The notes beneath the pieces are model-generated. The model did no database searches and had not been told where the DNA came from. It saw only the letters and a program-made list of their open reading frames with translations. DNA of 39,383 bases from Caballeronia megalochromosomata. Its GTDB lineage: Bacteria; Pseudomonadota; Gammaproteobacteria; Burkholderiales; Burkholderiaceae. This document shows, piece after piece, positions 22,996 through 30,657 of this stretch. Position 1 is the stretch's first letter; every line of letters begins with the position of its first letter. Made by a program: the position numbers and the translations under genes. The DNA lies in contig LRBF01000277.1 in NCBI GenBank assembly GCA_001580565.1, positions 1 through 39,383 on the forward strand, in the 5' to 3' direction.

Positions 22996-23715
22996 ATGAA
23001 TCCACGCGAAGTCGCCGATTACCTGCTCGACAACCCCGATTTCTTCGTCGAGCACGCGGAACTGCTCGGCACCATCCGGCTCTCGAATCCGCACGGCAAG
23101 GCCGCCGTGTCGTTGCAGGAGCGCCAGATGGAAATGCTGCGCGACAAGAACAAGCAACTCGAGCGGCGTCTCGCCGAACTGCTGCGCTACGGCCACGAGA
23201 ACGACAGCATCTCGACCAAGTTCAACCGCTGGACCGTGCGCGTGATTTCCCAGCGCGACCCGTACGCGTTGCCCGCGACCATCAGCAAAGGCCTGTGCGA
23301 AGTCTTCGACGTGCCGCACGCCGCGCTGCGCGTGTGGGATATCGACGAAGCGTATCGGCAGGCGGATTTCGCGCGCCAGGTCGGCGAGGAAGTGCGCATC
23401 TTCACGAGCAGTCTCGCCGCGCCGTACTGCGGCGCGAACACCGGCTTCGCGGCGGCGCAATGGCTCGGCGCGGCCAACTCGGCATCGGTGACGGTCGCGC
23501 CGAGCGACGGCCCGCCCGACACCGAGCGCAAGATCGAATCCGTCTCGCTGATCGCGCTGCGCGACCCGCAAGGCGGCCCGGACGCGCCGAGCTTCGGCCT
23601 GCTCGTAATGGGCTCGCCCGATCCGCGCCGCTTCCACGACGGCATGGCGACGGACTTTCTCACGCATATCGGCGCGCTGGCGAGCGCGGCGCTGTCCCGC
23701 TTGCTGCCGCACTGA
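22996..23715 (+). CDS. DUF484 family protein
   Basis: The 239-residue protein starts NPREVADYLLDNPDFFVEHAELL, the typical DUF484 head. A coiled-coil segment follows (LQERQMEMLRDKNKQLERR, about 38-60), then a GAF-like domain. It is regularly found between dapF and xerC in beta- and gammaproteobacteria. Its role is unknown; a GAF-like ligand or partner function near XerC is possible. The stop is 2 bp before xerC. Confidence 0.92.
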   Translation: MNPREVADYLLDNPDFFVEHAELLGTIRLSNPHGKAAVSLQERQMEMLRDKNKQLERRLAELLRYGHENDSISTKFNRWTVRVISQRDPYALPATISKGLCEVFDVPHAALRVWDIDEAYRQADFARQVGEEVRIFTSSLAAPYCGANTGFAAAQWLGAANSASVTVAPSDGPPDTERKIESVSLIALRDPQGGPDAPSFGLLVMGSPDPRRFHDGMATDFLTHIGALASAALSRLLPH

Positions 23716-23717
23716 AC

Positions 23718-24653
23718 ATGAACGCCGCCGCGCCCTCGGGAAATGCGATCGCCGACTATCTCGCGATGCTGGAGCATCAGCGGCATCTGTCCGAGCACAC
23801 GCTGCGCGGTTATACACATGAGTTGAGCGAACTGCGCGCGCTCGCCAAAGACCGTCCGCTCGAGTCGCTGACGCCCGCGGATATTCGCGGCGCGGTCGTG
23901 CGGGCGCACGCGGGCGGGCTGTCGTCGCGCTCAATCGCGCATCGGCTGTCGGCGTGGCGGGCGTTTTATCGATGGCTCGCCGAGCGTATAGAGATGCCCG
24001 CGAATCCCGTCGCGACCGTGCGTGCGCCCAAGCGCGAAAAGATGCTGCCGAAAGCCCTTTCCGTCGACGACGCCATCAGGCTCATGGACGCGCCGCAAGC
24101 TGGTTCGACCGAAGCGCTGCGCGATCACGCCATCCTCGAACTCTTCTACTCGTCGGGCTTGCGGCTCGCGGAGCTCGTCGGGCTCGACGTGCGTTTCGTT
24201 GACAGCAGCGAATATAAGTCGCAAGGCTGGATCGATCTCGAAAGCGCGGAAGTCACGGTGCTCGGCAAAGGCAAGCGCATGCGCAAGGTTCCCGTGGGCC
24301 GCAAGGCGGTCGACGCATTGCATGCATGGATCGGCGTGCGCGGCGAGTTCGTCAAGCTCGATCCGCACGCGCTCTTTCTCTCGGTGCGCGGCAATCGCAT
24401 GTCGCCCGGCGTGGTGCGCGAGCGCGTGAAGCGGCTCGCGCTGCAGGCGGGCATTCCGTCGAACGTGCATCCGCACGTGCTGCGGCATTCCTTCGCCACG
24501 CATGTCCTGCAATCGAGCGGCGACCTGCGCGCGGTGCAGGAGCTGCTCGGCCATGCGAGCATCACGGCCACGCAGGTTTATACGTCGCTCGATTTTCAGC
24601 ATCTCGCCCGCGTCTACGATGCGGCGCACCCGCGCGCAAAGAAGCGCGATTGA
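23718..24653 (+). CDS. xerC: Tyrosine recombinase XerC
   Basis: The 311-residue recombinase resolves chromosome dimers with XerD at dif. Catalytic residues are visible: Arg149 (SSGLRLAEL), Lys184/186 (LGKGKRMR), His253 and Arg256 (HVLRHSFATH), His279 (LLGHASI) and Tyr288 (TQVYTSLD). The N-terminal SAM-like domain (1-100) is complete. The start lies 2 bp after the DUF484 stop, so translation is likely coupled. Confidence 0.96.
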   Translation: MNAAAPSGNAIADYLAMLEHQRHLSEHTLRGYTHELSELRALAKDRPLESLTPADIRGAVVRAHAGGLSSRSIAHRLSAWRAFYRWLAERIEMPANPVATVRAPKREKMLPKALSVDDAIRLMDAPQAGSTEALRDHAILELFYSSGLRLAELVGLDVRFVDSSEYKSQGWIDLESAEVTVLGKGKRMRKVPVGRKAVDALHAWIGVRGEFVKLDPHALFLSVRGNRMSPGVVRERVKRLALQAGIPSNVHPHVLRHSFATHVLQSSGDLRAVQELLGHASITATQVYTSLDFQHLARVYDAAHPRAKKRD

Positions 24654-24690
24654 CCCCGACGGCGCCTCGCGCGCTGCACCTGGCACCGCA

Positions 24691-25890
24691 ATGAACACCA
24701 TCACGCTCAAACCGGCGAAGGACAGATCGCTCGTCCGCCGCCATCCGTGGATTTACGCGAACGCCATTGCGCGCATCGACGGCAATCCCGCGCCCGGCGC
24801 GACGGTCACCGTGCACGCGGCCGATGGCCGTTTTCTCGCGCGCGCGTCGTACAGCCCGCAATCGCAGATTCGCGCGCGCGTCTGGACCTTCGACGAAAGC
24901 GAGCCCGTCGACCACGCGTTCTTCAAGCGCCGTGTGCAGCGCGCGGTCGCGCATCGCCAGACGATGGTGAAAGACACCGGCGCCACGCGGCTCATCTTCG
25001 GCGAAGCGGACGGCCTGCCGGGACTGATCGTCGATTACTACGTCGCCGATGCAGGCGCGCGCGCGCAGCTCGTCTGCCAGTTCATGGCGACGGGCGTCGA
25101 GACGTGGAAGGAAGCGATCGTGCAGGCGCTGATCGCCGCGACGGGCTGCCCGAACGTCTACGAGCGCTCGGACGTATCGATCCGCCAGAAGGAAGGGCTC
25201 GAACAGACGACCGGCGTGCTCGCCGGCGACGCGCCGCCCGACACGCTCATCACGAACGAGTGCGGCGTGCGCTATCACGTCGATGTGCGCCACGGCCACA
25301 AGACGGGCTTCTATGTGGATCAGCGCGACAACCGCGTGCTCGTCGCGCAGCACGCGCAAGGGCGCGAAGTGCTGAACTGCTTCTGCTACACCGGCGGCTT
25401 TTCGCTTGCCGCCCTGAAAGGCGGGGCGACGCGCGTGGTGTCCGTCGATTCCTCCGGCGAAGCGCTCGCGCTCGCGCGCGAAAACGTGACGGCGAACGGC
25501 TTCGACGCGCAAAAGGCCGAATGGCTCGACGCCGACGCGTTCAAGACGCTGCGCCGTCTGTACGACGAAGGCCAGCGCTTCGACCTGATCGTGCTCGATC
25601 CGCCGAAGTTCGCGCCGTCGAAGGAAACCGTCGATCGCGCCGCGCGCGCGTACAAGGACATCAACCTGAGCGGCTTCAAGCTGCTGCGTCCGGGCGGGCT
25701 GCTCTTCACGTATTCGTGCTCGGGCGCGATCGATTCGGATCTGTTCCAGAAGATCGTCGCGGGCGCGGCCGCCGACGCCCGCGTCGATGCGCGGATCCTG
25801 AAACGGCTGGGCGCGGGCGTCGATCATCCGCTCCTGACAGCGTTCCCGGAAGGCGAATATCTGAAAGGGCTGCTGTTGCAAATCGCCTGA
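24691..25890 (+). CDS. rlmI: 23S rRNA m5C methyltransferase RlmI-like
   Basis: The 399-residue protein has an N-terminal PUA-like domain (1-70), a central EEHEE-type region and a C-terminal Rossmann methyltransferase. It shows EVLNCFCYTGGFSLAALKGG (motif I, about 226-245), LDPPKFAPSK (302-311) and the candidate nucleophile Cys343 in TYSCSG. RlmI methylates C1962 of 23S rRNA in E. coli; RlmI-type length and motifs favour that over RlmKL. No strong Shine-Dalgarno is seen, so it may be translated after xerC, 37 bp upstream. Confidence 0.85.
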   Translation: MNTITLKPAKDRSLVRRHPWIYANAIARIDGNPAPGATVTVHAADGRFLARASYSPQSQIRARVWTFDESEPVDHAFFKRRVQRAVAHRQTMVKDTGATRLIFGEADGLPGLIVDYYVADAGARAQLVCQFMATGVETWKEAIVQALIAATGCPNVYERSDVSIRQKEGLEQTTGVLAGDAPPDTLITNECGVRYHVDVRHGHKTGFYVDQRDNRVLVAQHAQGREVLNCFCYTGGFSLAALKGGATRVVSVDSSGEALALARENVTANGFDAQKAEWLDADAFKTLRRLYDEGQRFDLIVLDPPKFAPSKETVDRAARAYKDINLSGFKLLRPGGLLFTYSCSGAIDSDLFQKIVAGAAADARVDARILKRLGAGVDHPLLTAFPEGEYLKGLLLQIA

Positions 25891-25942
25891 CCGGCCCGAT
25901 CTACCCGCGATTCACCGCCGCACGGCGCGCAGAAGCGTCGGC

Positions 25943-25971
25943 TTGACAAATATGTTTCAATAGTCGATTAA
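25943..25971 (+). promoter_or_regulatory. Promoter with overlapping imperfect dyad, upstream of the COG0523 gene
   Basis: A perfect TTGACA (25943-25948) is followed after 17 bp by GATTAA (25966-25971), a weak -10. The 18 bp from 25943 form an imperfect dyad, TTGACAAATATGTTTCAA, symmetrical at 14 of 18 positions. It may be a metal-regulator site, but it is not a clear Zur box. Confidence 0.4.
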
Positions 25972-26010
25972 GCGCGATTCACGAATACAGACAAGGACAC
26001 AGGCGACACC

Positions 26011-27090
26011 ATGATTCCCGTAACCATCCTGACCGGCTTTCTGGGCAGCGGCAAAACCACGCTGCTCAAGCGCATCCTGAACGAGCAGCACGGCATGAAG
26101 ATCGCCGTGATCGAGAACGAGTTCGGCGAAGAGAACATCGACAACGAAATCCTCGTGCAGGAGACGAACGAGCAGATCATCCAGATGAGCAACGGCTGCA
26201 TCTGCTGCACGATCCGTGGCGATCTGGCGCGCGCGCTCGAAGACCTCGCGAACCGCAAGAAGGCGGGCACGCTGGATTTCGACCGCGTCGTGATCGAGAC
26301 CACCGGCCTCGCGAATCCGGGCCCGGTCGCGCAGACGTTCTTCATGGACAACACCGTCGCCGACGAATTCCTGCTCGACGCGATCATCACGCTCGTCGAC
26401 GCGAAGCACGCGAGCGCGCAGCTCGATCAGCACGAAGTGGTGCAGCGTCAGGTCGGTTTCGCGGATCGACTGTTCGTCACGAAATCCGATCTCGTCTCGG
26501 CGGACGAACTCGAAGCGCTGAAGCATCGCCTGCTGCACATGAACCCGCGCGCGGCGATCAAGGTCGTGAATTTCGGCGATGCCGACATCAAGGAAATCTT
26601 CGATCTGCGCGGCTTCAATCTGAACTCGAAGCTCGAAATCGATCCGGACTTCCTCGCCGAAGACGACCACGATCACGATCACGCGCATGATCACGACCAC
26701 GCGCACGACGACGATCATGATCATTCGACCTGCGGTCACGACCACAGCCACGATCACGAGCACCATCATCACCATCACGCGCACCACGACGACAAGATCA
26801 AGTCGTTCGTGTACCGCAGCGACAAGCCGTTCGATCCGAACCGCCTCGAAGACTTCCTCGGCGGCATTCTGCAGATCTACGGCGAGCGCCTGCTGCGCTA
26901 CAAGGGCGTGCTGTATATGAAGGGCGTCGATCGCAAGGTCGTGTTCCAGGGCGTGCATCAGATGATGGGCAGCGACCTCGCCGGCAAATGGATGCCGATC
27001 GAAAAGAAAAACAGCAAGATGGTGTTCATCGGCATCGAGCTGCCGAAGGATCTGATCACCGACGGACTCGACGCCTGTCTCGTGAAGTAA
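26011..27090 (+). CDS. COG0523 (CobW/YjiA) GTPase with His-rich loop
   Basis: The 359-residue protein has Walker A TGFLGSGKT (8-16), ENEFGE (35-40), the metal-binding GCICC (Cys63, 65, 66), ETTGLANP and the base-recognition TKSD. A stretch from about 217 to 263 is packed with His and Asp (including HHHHHH) before the C-terminal CobW domain. G3E GTPases of this kind act as metal chaperones; the His/Asp loop favours zinc or nickel handling, and no cobalamin or urease genes are nearby. It has its own promoter and a terminator, and dksA follows. Confidence 0.9.
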   Translation: MIPVTILTGFLGSGKTTLLKRILNEQHGMKIAVIENEFGEENIDNEILVQETNEQIIQMSNGCICCTIRGDLARALEDLANRKKAGTLDFDRVVIETTGLANPGPVAQTFFMDNTVADEFLLDAIITLVDAKHASAQLDQHEVVQRQVGFADRLFVTKSDLVSADELEALKHRLLHMNPRAAIKVVNFGDADIKEIFDLRGFNLNSKLEIDPDFLAEDDHDHDHAHDHDHAHDDDHDHSTCGHDHSHDHEHHHHHHAHHDDKIKSFVYRSDKPFDPNRLEDFLGGILQIYGERLLRYKGVLYMKGVDRKVVFQGVHQMMGSDLAGKWMPIEKKNSKMVFIGIELPKDLITDGLDACLVK

Positions 27091-27151
27091 CCCGGCATGC
27101 ATCTCGCTTGGATTGTGCAATTCACGCGGGGCGAAAACGGGCAGTACAGTC

Positions 27152-27188
27152 AAACGCCGCACGCGAATGCCTCGCGTGCGGCGTTTTT
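27152..27188 (+). terminator. Intrinsic terminator of the COG0523 gene
   Basis: AAACGCCGCACGCGA and its exact complement form a 15-bp stem with a 5-nt loop, followed by TTTTT. It separates the GTPase gene from the dksA promoter. Confidence 0.92.
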
Positions 27189-27327
27189 CATGATTGACTT
27201 TCGATGCGCGTATGTAGTCGCGGGCACGAACCGACATCGCTTTTTGCACGTCCAGGCGTTATATTTTTGAAATTCCGGCGCGAATCGACAGGGTTTTCCT
27301 CGTTATCGTCGGAAATTGCGGTTCAGT

Positions 27328-27653
27328 TACAATACAGCCCCACTGGAGAAGGGCAGTTCCGCTGGATGCGCGCCGTTAAGGCGCTCGCTTGCGGAAGTCA
27401 GGAGAAGGGATGTCCCGTCGGGACGATGCCTCGATTTGCCGGGGGAAGGCAAATCAAGACAAAGCACCGGGGCCGGAACTCCCGGGCCATGAGAATGCGC
27501 CCGGTCATCCGGAGCATCATCCAAGATCGGTTTCCAGAGGAGTTCGGCCCCGCATCGACGCGTCGCGTAGCGCAAGCGTACTGATGCGCTGCATGCGGGT
27601 AACGCAAGTGCGGGCGTTGCGAAGACATCGCCTTACATTGAAGAAGCAAGCAG
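27328..27653 (+). promoter_or_regulatory. dksA promoter and long structured leader
   Basis: TACAAT at 27328-27333 is the best -10; its -35 is poor. About 315 nt of leader follow. Three perfect hairpins stand in series: GCGCC/GGCGC (27370-27384), GTCCC/GGGAC (27412-27424) and GATTTGCC/GGCAAATC (27433-27455, loop GGGGGAA). GAAGGGATGT at 27405-27414 matches the core of the CsrA-binding consensus (A-R-G-G-A-U-G-U). No reading frame here looks coding. Confidence 0.5.
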
Positions 27654-28070
27654 ATGACAACGAAACTCTTGACCGAAGCCGAAATCCTGAAGATGAGCGA
27701 GAAGGACTACATGAACGAGGATCAACTCGCCTTCTTCAAGAACCGGCTCGAGCAGTTGCAAGCGGACATTCTGAAGAATGCCGGCCAGACAACCGAAAAT
27801 CTGCGGGAAACGGTGATCGTGCCGGATCCGGCGGATCGCGCGACTATCGAAGAAGAGCATGCACTGGAACTGCGCACGCGCGACCGCGAACGCAAGCTTC
27901 TGAAGAAGGTGCAGCAGTCGCTCGCGCGCATCGATTCGGGCGATTACGGCTGGTGCGAAGAGACTGGCGAACCGATCGGCATTCCGCGCCTGATCGCGCG
28001 CCCGACGGCCACGCTCTCGCTCGAAGCTCAGGAACGCCGCGAACTGCGTCAGAAACTGTTCGGCGACTGA
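27654..28070 (+). CDS. dksA: RNA polymerase-binding transcription factor DksA (cysteine-poor type)
   Basis: The 138-residue protein binds the secondary channel of RNA polymerase and works with ppGpp. The coiled-coil tip DPADRA (58-63) keeps both key aspartates. In the globular domain only the first zinc ligand remains: Cys101 is present, but the next three positions are Thr104, Ser122 and Ala125 (WCEETGEPIGIPRLIARP, then TLSLEAQ). It should therefore fold without the classical C4 zinc site, as alphaproteobacterial DksA and P. aeruginosa DksA2 do. GAAGAAG precedes the ATG. A terminator follows. Confidence 0.95.
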   Translation: MTTKLLTEAEILKMSEKDYMNEDQLAFFKNRLEQLQADILKNAGQTTENLRETVIVPDPADRATIEEEHALELRTRDRERKLLKKVQQSLARIDSGDYGWCEETGEPIGIPRLIARPTATLSLEAQERRELRQKLFGD

Positions 28071-28160
28071 ACCAGCTGCCGGCAGGCGATCGTCGCGGGA
28101 CCGCCCCGCCACGGGGAAAACGCCGCCGCGAAAAGTTGCGCTCAGGCAGATAGGCCAAGG

Positions 28161-28192
28161 AAAAGGCACCTCGTCGAAGGGGTGCCTTTTTT
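28161..28192 (+). terminator. Intrinsic terminator of dksA
   Basis: AAAAGGCACC and its exact complement form a 10-bp stem with a 10-nt loop, ending in six T. It lies 90 bp after the dksA stop. Confidence 0.9.
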
Positions 28193-28235
28193 GCTTTGCG
28201 GCGGGTAAAAAACGCCGCAGGTCGCTTCGGTCAGT

Positions 28236-28263
28236 CTTGATAAATCTTCCACCGCCCTAAAAT
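28236..28263 (+). promoter_or_regulatory. Sigma-32 (heat-shock) type promoter of hslVU
   Basis: CTTGAT (28236-28241) and CCCTAAAAT (28255-28263) are 13 bp apart. They fit the sigma-32 pattern CTTGAA-N13-15-CCCCATNT with a change in each element. It lies between the dksA terminator and hslV, and hslVU is a classical heat-shock operon. The leader to hslV would be about 175 nt. Confidence 0.6.
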
Positions 28264-28445
28264 GAATTCGACGCGCCGTCGCAAAAGCTTCATTGCGGCA
28301 GGCGCGCGCGGCGCCGTCCGCCCGAGGCCCCGAGCCCGGACGGAACCCCGCGCCGTGCACGCCATCGAATTCTCGACTGCGCGGGCGGCCGGTCGCTCGA
28401 CGACGAAGCCGCCCCGCGTCCTTCTGGTTTTCACAAGGAACGCAC

Positions 28446-28982
28446 ATGGAACAATTTCACGGCACGACCATCGTCTCCGTGCGCCGCGACGGCAAGGTCG
28501 CGCTGGGCGGCGATGGTCAGGTGACGCTCGGCAACATCGTCATGAAAGGGGGCGCCAAGAAAGTGCGCCGCATCTATGGCGGCAAAGTGCTGGTCGGCTT
28601 CGCCGGCGGCACCGCCGACGCGTTCTCGCTGCTCGATCGCTTCGAAGCGAAGCTCGAAAAACATCAGGGCAATCTGACGCGCGCCGCCGTCGAACTGGCG
28701 AAGGACTGGCGCACCGACCGCATGCTGCGCCGGCTCGAAGCCATGCTGATCACCGCCGACAAGGACACGACGCTCGTCATCACCGGCAACGGCGACGTGC
28801 TCGACCCCGAGCACGGCATTGCGGCGATCGGCTCGGGCGGCGCCTACGCGCAGGCCGCGGCGCAGGCGCTCGTCGAAAATACGTCGCTCTCGCCGCGCGA
28901 GATCGTCGAGAAGGCGCTCACCATCGCCGGCGACATGTGCATCTACACCAACCACAATCGCGTCATCGAGACGATCGAATAA
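28446..28982 (+). CDS. hslV: ATP-dependent protease proteolytic subunit HslV
   Basis: The 178-residue threonine peptidase forms the double-hexamer core of HslUV. The catalytic Thr is at position 7 (MEQFHG | TTIVSVRR), so a six-residue propeptide would be removed, longer than the single Met of E. coli HslV. GSGGAYAQAAA and AGDMCIYTNHN are typical. AAGGAAC precedes the ATG. The start of hslU lies 12 bp downstream. Confidence 0.97.
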   Translation: MEQFHGTTIVSVRRDGKVALGGDGQVTLGNIVMKGGAKKVRRIYGGKVLVGFAGGTADAFSLLDRFEAKLEKHQGNLTRAAVELAKDWRTDRMLRRLEAMLITADKDTTLVITGNGDVLDPEHGIAAIGSGGAYAQAAAQALVENTSLSPREIVEKALTIAGDMCIYTNHNRVIETIE

Positions 28983-28994
28983 AGGACCCAAGCG

Positions 28995-30332
28995 ATGACC
29001 ACCATGACTCCCTCCGAAATCGTCTCCGAGCTCGACAAACACATCATCGGCCAGGGGCGCGCGAAAAAGGCGGTTGCCGTCGCGCTGCGCAACCGCTGGC
29101 GACGCCAGCAGGTCGGCGAGCCGCTGCGCCAGGAAATCACGCCGAAGAACATCCTGATGATCGGGCCGACGGGCGTCGGCAAGACCGAGATCGCGCGCCG
29201 TCTCGCCAAGCTCGCGGACGCGCCGTTCATCAAGATCGAAGCGACCAAGTTCACCGAAGTGGGCTATGTCGGCCGCGATGTGGACAGCATCGTGCGCGAT
29301 CTGATCGAGATTTCCGTCAAGCAGACGCGCGAATCCGAGATGAAGAAAGTGCGCACGAAAGCCGAAGATCGCGCGGAAGACCGCATTCTCGACATCCTCC
29401 TGCCAAGCGCGCGCCCGGTCGGTTTCGGCGCGGCCGAGTCGAGCGCCGACGGCGACAACACCACGCGCCAGACCTTCCGCAAGCGCCTGCGCGAAGGCGC
29501 GCTCGATGACAAGGAAATCGAGCTCGATGTGGAAGCGCCGCAAGTCGGCATGGACATCATGGGGCCGCCGGGCATGGAAGACATGACCGAGCAGATCCGC
29601 TCGATGTTCGCGAACATCGGCGGCGGCAAGAAGACGCGCCGCAAGGTGAAGGTCAAGGAAGCGCTCAAGCTCCTCACGGATGAAGAAGCCGGCAAGCTGC
29701 TCAACGACGAAGAGGTCAAGAGCAAGGCCGTGCAGAACGTGGAGCAGAACGGCATCGTGTTCCTCGACGAAATCGACAAGATCGCGTCGCGCAGCGAAAC
29801 GGGCGGCGCCGAGGTGTCGCGCGCGGGCGTGCAGCGTGACCTGCTGCCGCTCGTCGAAGGCACGACCATCAACACGAAGTACGGGATGATCAAGACCGAT
29901 CACATCCTGTTCATCGCGAGCGGCGCGTTCCATCTGGCCAAGCCGAGCGACCTGATTCCCGAGCTGCAAGGGCGTTTTCCGATTCGCGTCGAGCTGGATT
30001 CGCTGTCGGTCGGCGACTTCGAAGCCATTCTGAATTCGACCGACGCGAGCCTCGTCAAGCAATATAAGGCGCTGCTCGCGACCGAAGGCGTCGAACTCGA
30101 TTTCACCGATGAGGGCATCCGGCGTCTGGCGGAAATCGCGTATTCGGTGAACGAAAAGACCGAGAACATCGGCGCGCGGCGGCTTTATACCGTGATCGAA
30201 AAGCTGCTGGAGGAAGTGTCGTTCGCGGCGGGCAATCACACGGGCCAGCCCGTGCGCATCGACGCGGCCTATGTGGACCGCGCGCTCGGCGAAGTGGCGC
30301 AGGACGAGGACCTGTCGCGCTACGTGCTGTAA
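28995..30332 (+). CDS. hslU: HslU ATPase subunit
   Basis: The 445-residue AAA+ unfoldase feeds substrates to HslV. Walker A GPTGVGKT is at 57-64, the I domain spans about 110-240, Walker B is GIVFLDEIDKIA, and ARRLYTVIEKLLEE carries the sensor-2 Arg. The C-terminus ends DLSRYVL, close to the tail that docks into HslV. It is cotranscribed with hslV, and the terminator is 25 bp after the stop. Confidence 0.98.
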   Translation: MTTMTPSEIVSELDKHIIGQGRAKKAVAVALRNRWRRQQVGEPLRQEITPKNILMIGPTGVGKTEIARRLAKLADAPFIKIEATKFTEVGYVGRDVDSIVRDLIEISVKQTRESEMKKVRTKAEDRAEDRILDILLPSARPVGFGAAESSADGDNTTRQTFRKRLREGALDDKEIELDVEAPQVGMDIMGPPGMEDMTEQIRSMFANIGGGKKTRRKVKVKEALKLLTDEEAGKLLNDEEVKSKAVQNVEQNGIVFLDEIDKIASRSETGGAEVSRAGVQRDLLPLVEGTTINTKYGMIKTDHILFIASGAFHLAKPSDLIPELQGRFPIRVELDSLSVGDFEAILNSTDASLVKQYKALLATEGVELDFTDEGIRRLAEIAYSVNEKTENIGARRLYTVIEKLLEEVSFAAGNHTGQPVRIDAAYVDRALGEVAQDEDLSRYVL

Positions 30333-30356
30333 CGGCGACGGCATTGTCCAGGACCG

Positions 30357-30383
30357 AACCGGGCCGAAGCGCCCGGTTTTTTT
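30357..30383 (+). terminator. Intrinsic terminator of hslVU
   Basis: AACCGGGC and its exact complement form an 8-bp stem with a 6-nt loop, followed by seven T. Confidence 0.9.
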
Positions 30384-30407
30384 CGTCTGATGAAAATGCA
30401 ACAGGCG

Positions 30408-30470
30408 AAAAAAAGCCCGCCTAGCTTGGCGGGCTGAATCCATATCAGGAGGAGACATGGAGGAGACAGT
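30408..30470 (-). ncRNA. Candidate small RNA with tandem anti-Shine-Dalgarno motifs
   Basis: On the minus strand, a promoter-like pair (30475-30503) is followed by about 62 nt. This contains two exact copies of TGTCTCCTCC one base apart (plus-strand 30448-30457 and 30459-30468), a short AT-rich link, and an intrinsic terminator: stem AGCCCGCC with its complement (30414-30421/30428-30435), loop of 6, then TTTTTTT. CUCCUCC can pair with AGGAGGAG-type Shine-Dalgarno sequences, a design known in several proteobacterial sRNAs. Its 5' ACTGTCTCCT is perfectly complementary to the coxS Shine-Dalgarno. I do not know a named homologue with certainty. Confidence 0.55.
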
Positions 30471-30474
30471 TCCA

Positions 30475-30503
30475 ATAATACATAGACGCTTGATGCGACG
30501 CAA
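30475..30503 (-). promoter_or_regulatory. Putative promoter of the small RNA
   Basis: On the minus strand TTGCGT (30498-30503) and TATTAT (30475-30480) are 17 bp apart. The -10 matches consensus at 5 of 6; the -35 matches at 3 of 6. Confidence 0.4.
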
Positions 30504-30657
30504 TAGAAATTTTAGTAAAAACCCCTATGGCGTGATTCTGTGGCATCTGGACGTCACTTTTCGGATTCCGCCCACCGATGACACCGCAAGAAACGGCGCG
30601 TAACCTCATCTGCATGGCTCTACAGTGGTCCCGTACCCAAGAGCCATCGAGGTCGTC

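Noticed and set aside
22090..23934. 614-codon minus-strand frame opposite dapF and DUF484
   Set aside because: Long antisense frames are common in this base composition; the plus-strand genes are unambiguous.
26650..26795. Low-complexity CAC/GAT-rich stretch that looks like a DNA repeat
   Set aside because: It is the in-frame His/Asp-rich loop of the COG0523 GTPase, a known feature of the family.
30457..30603. A 48-codon plus-strand frame after hslU with a very strong AGGAGGAG ribosome site
   Set aside because: The apparent ribosome site is the complement of the anti-SD repeats in the small RNA candidate. The codons include ATA ATA CAT AGA, unlike the GC-biased neighbours, and the protein resembles nothing I know.
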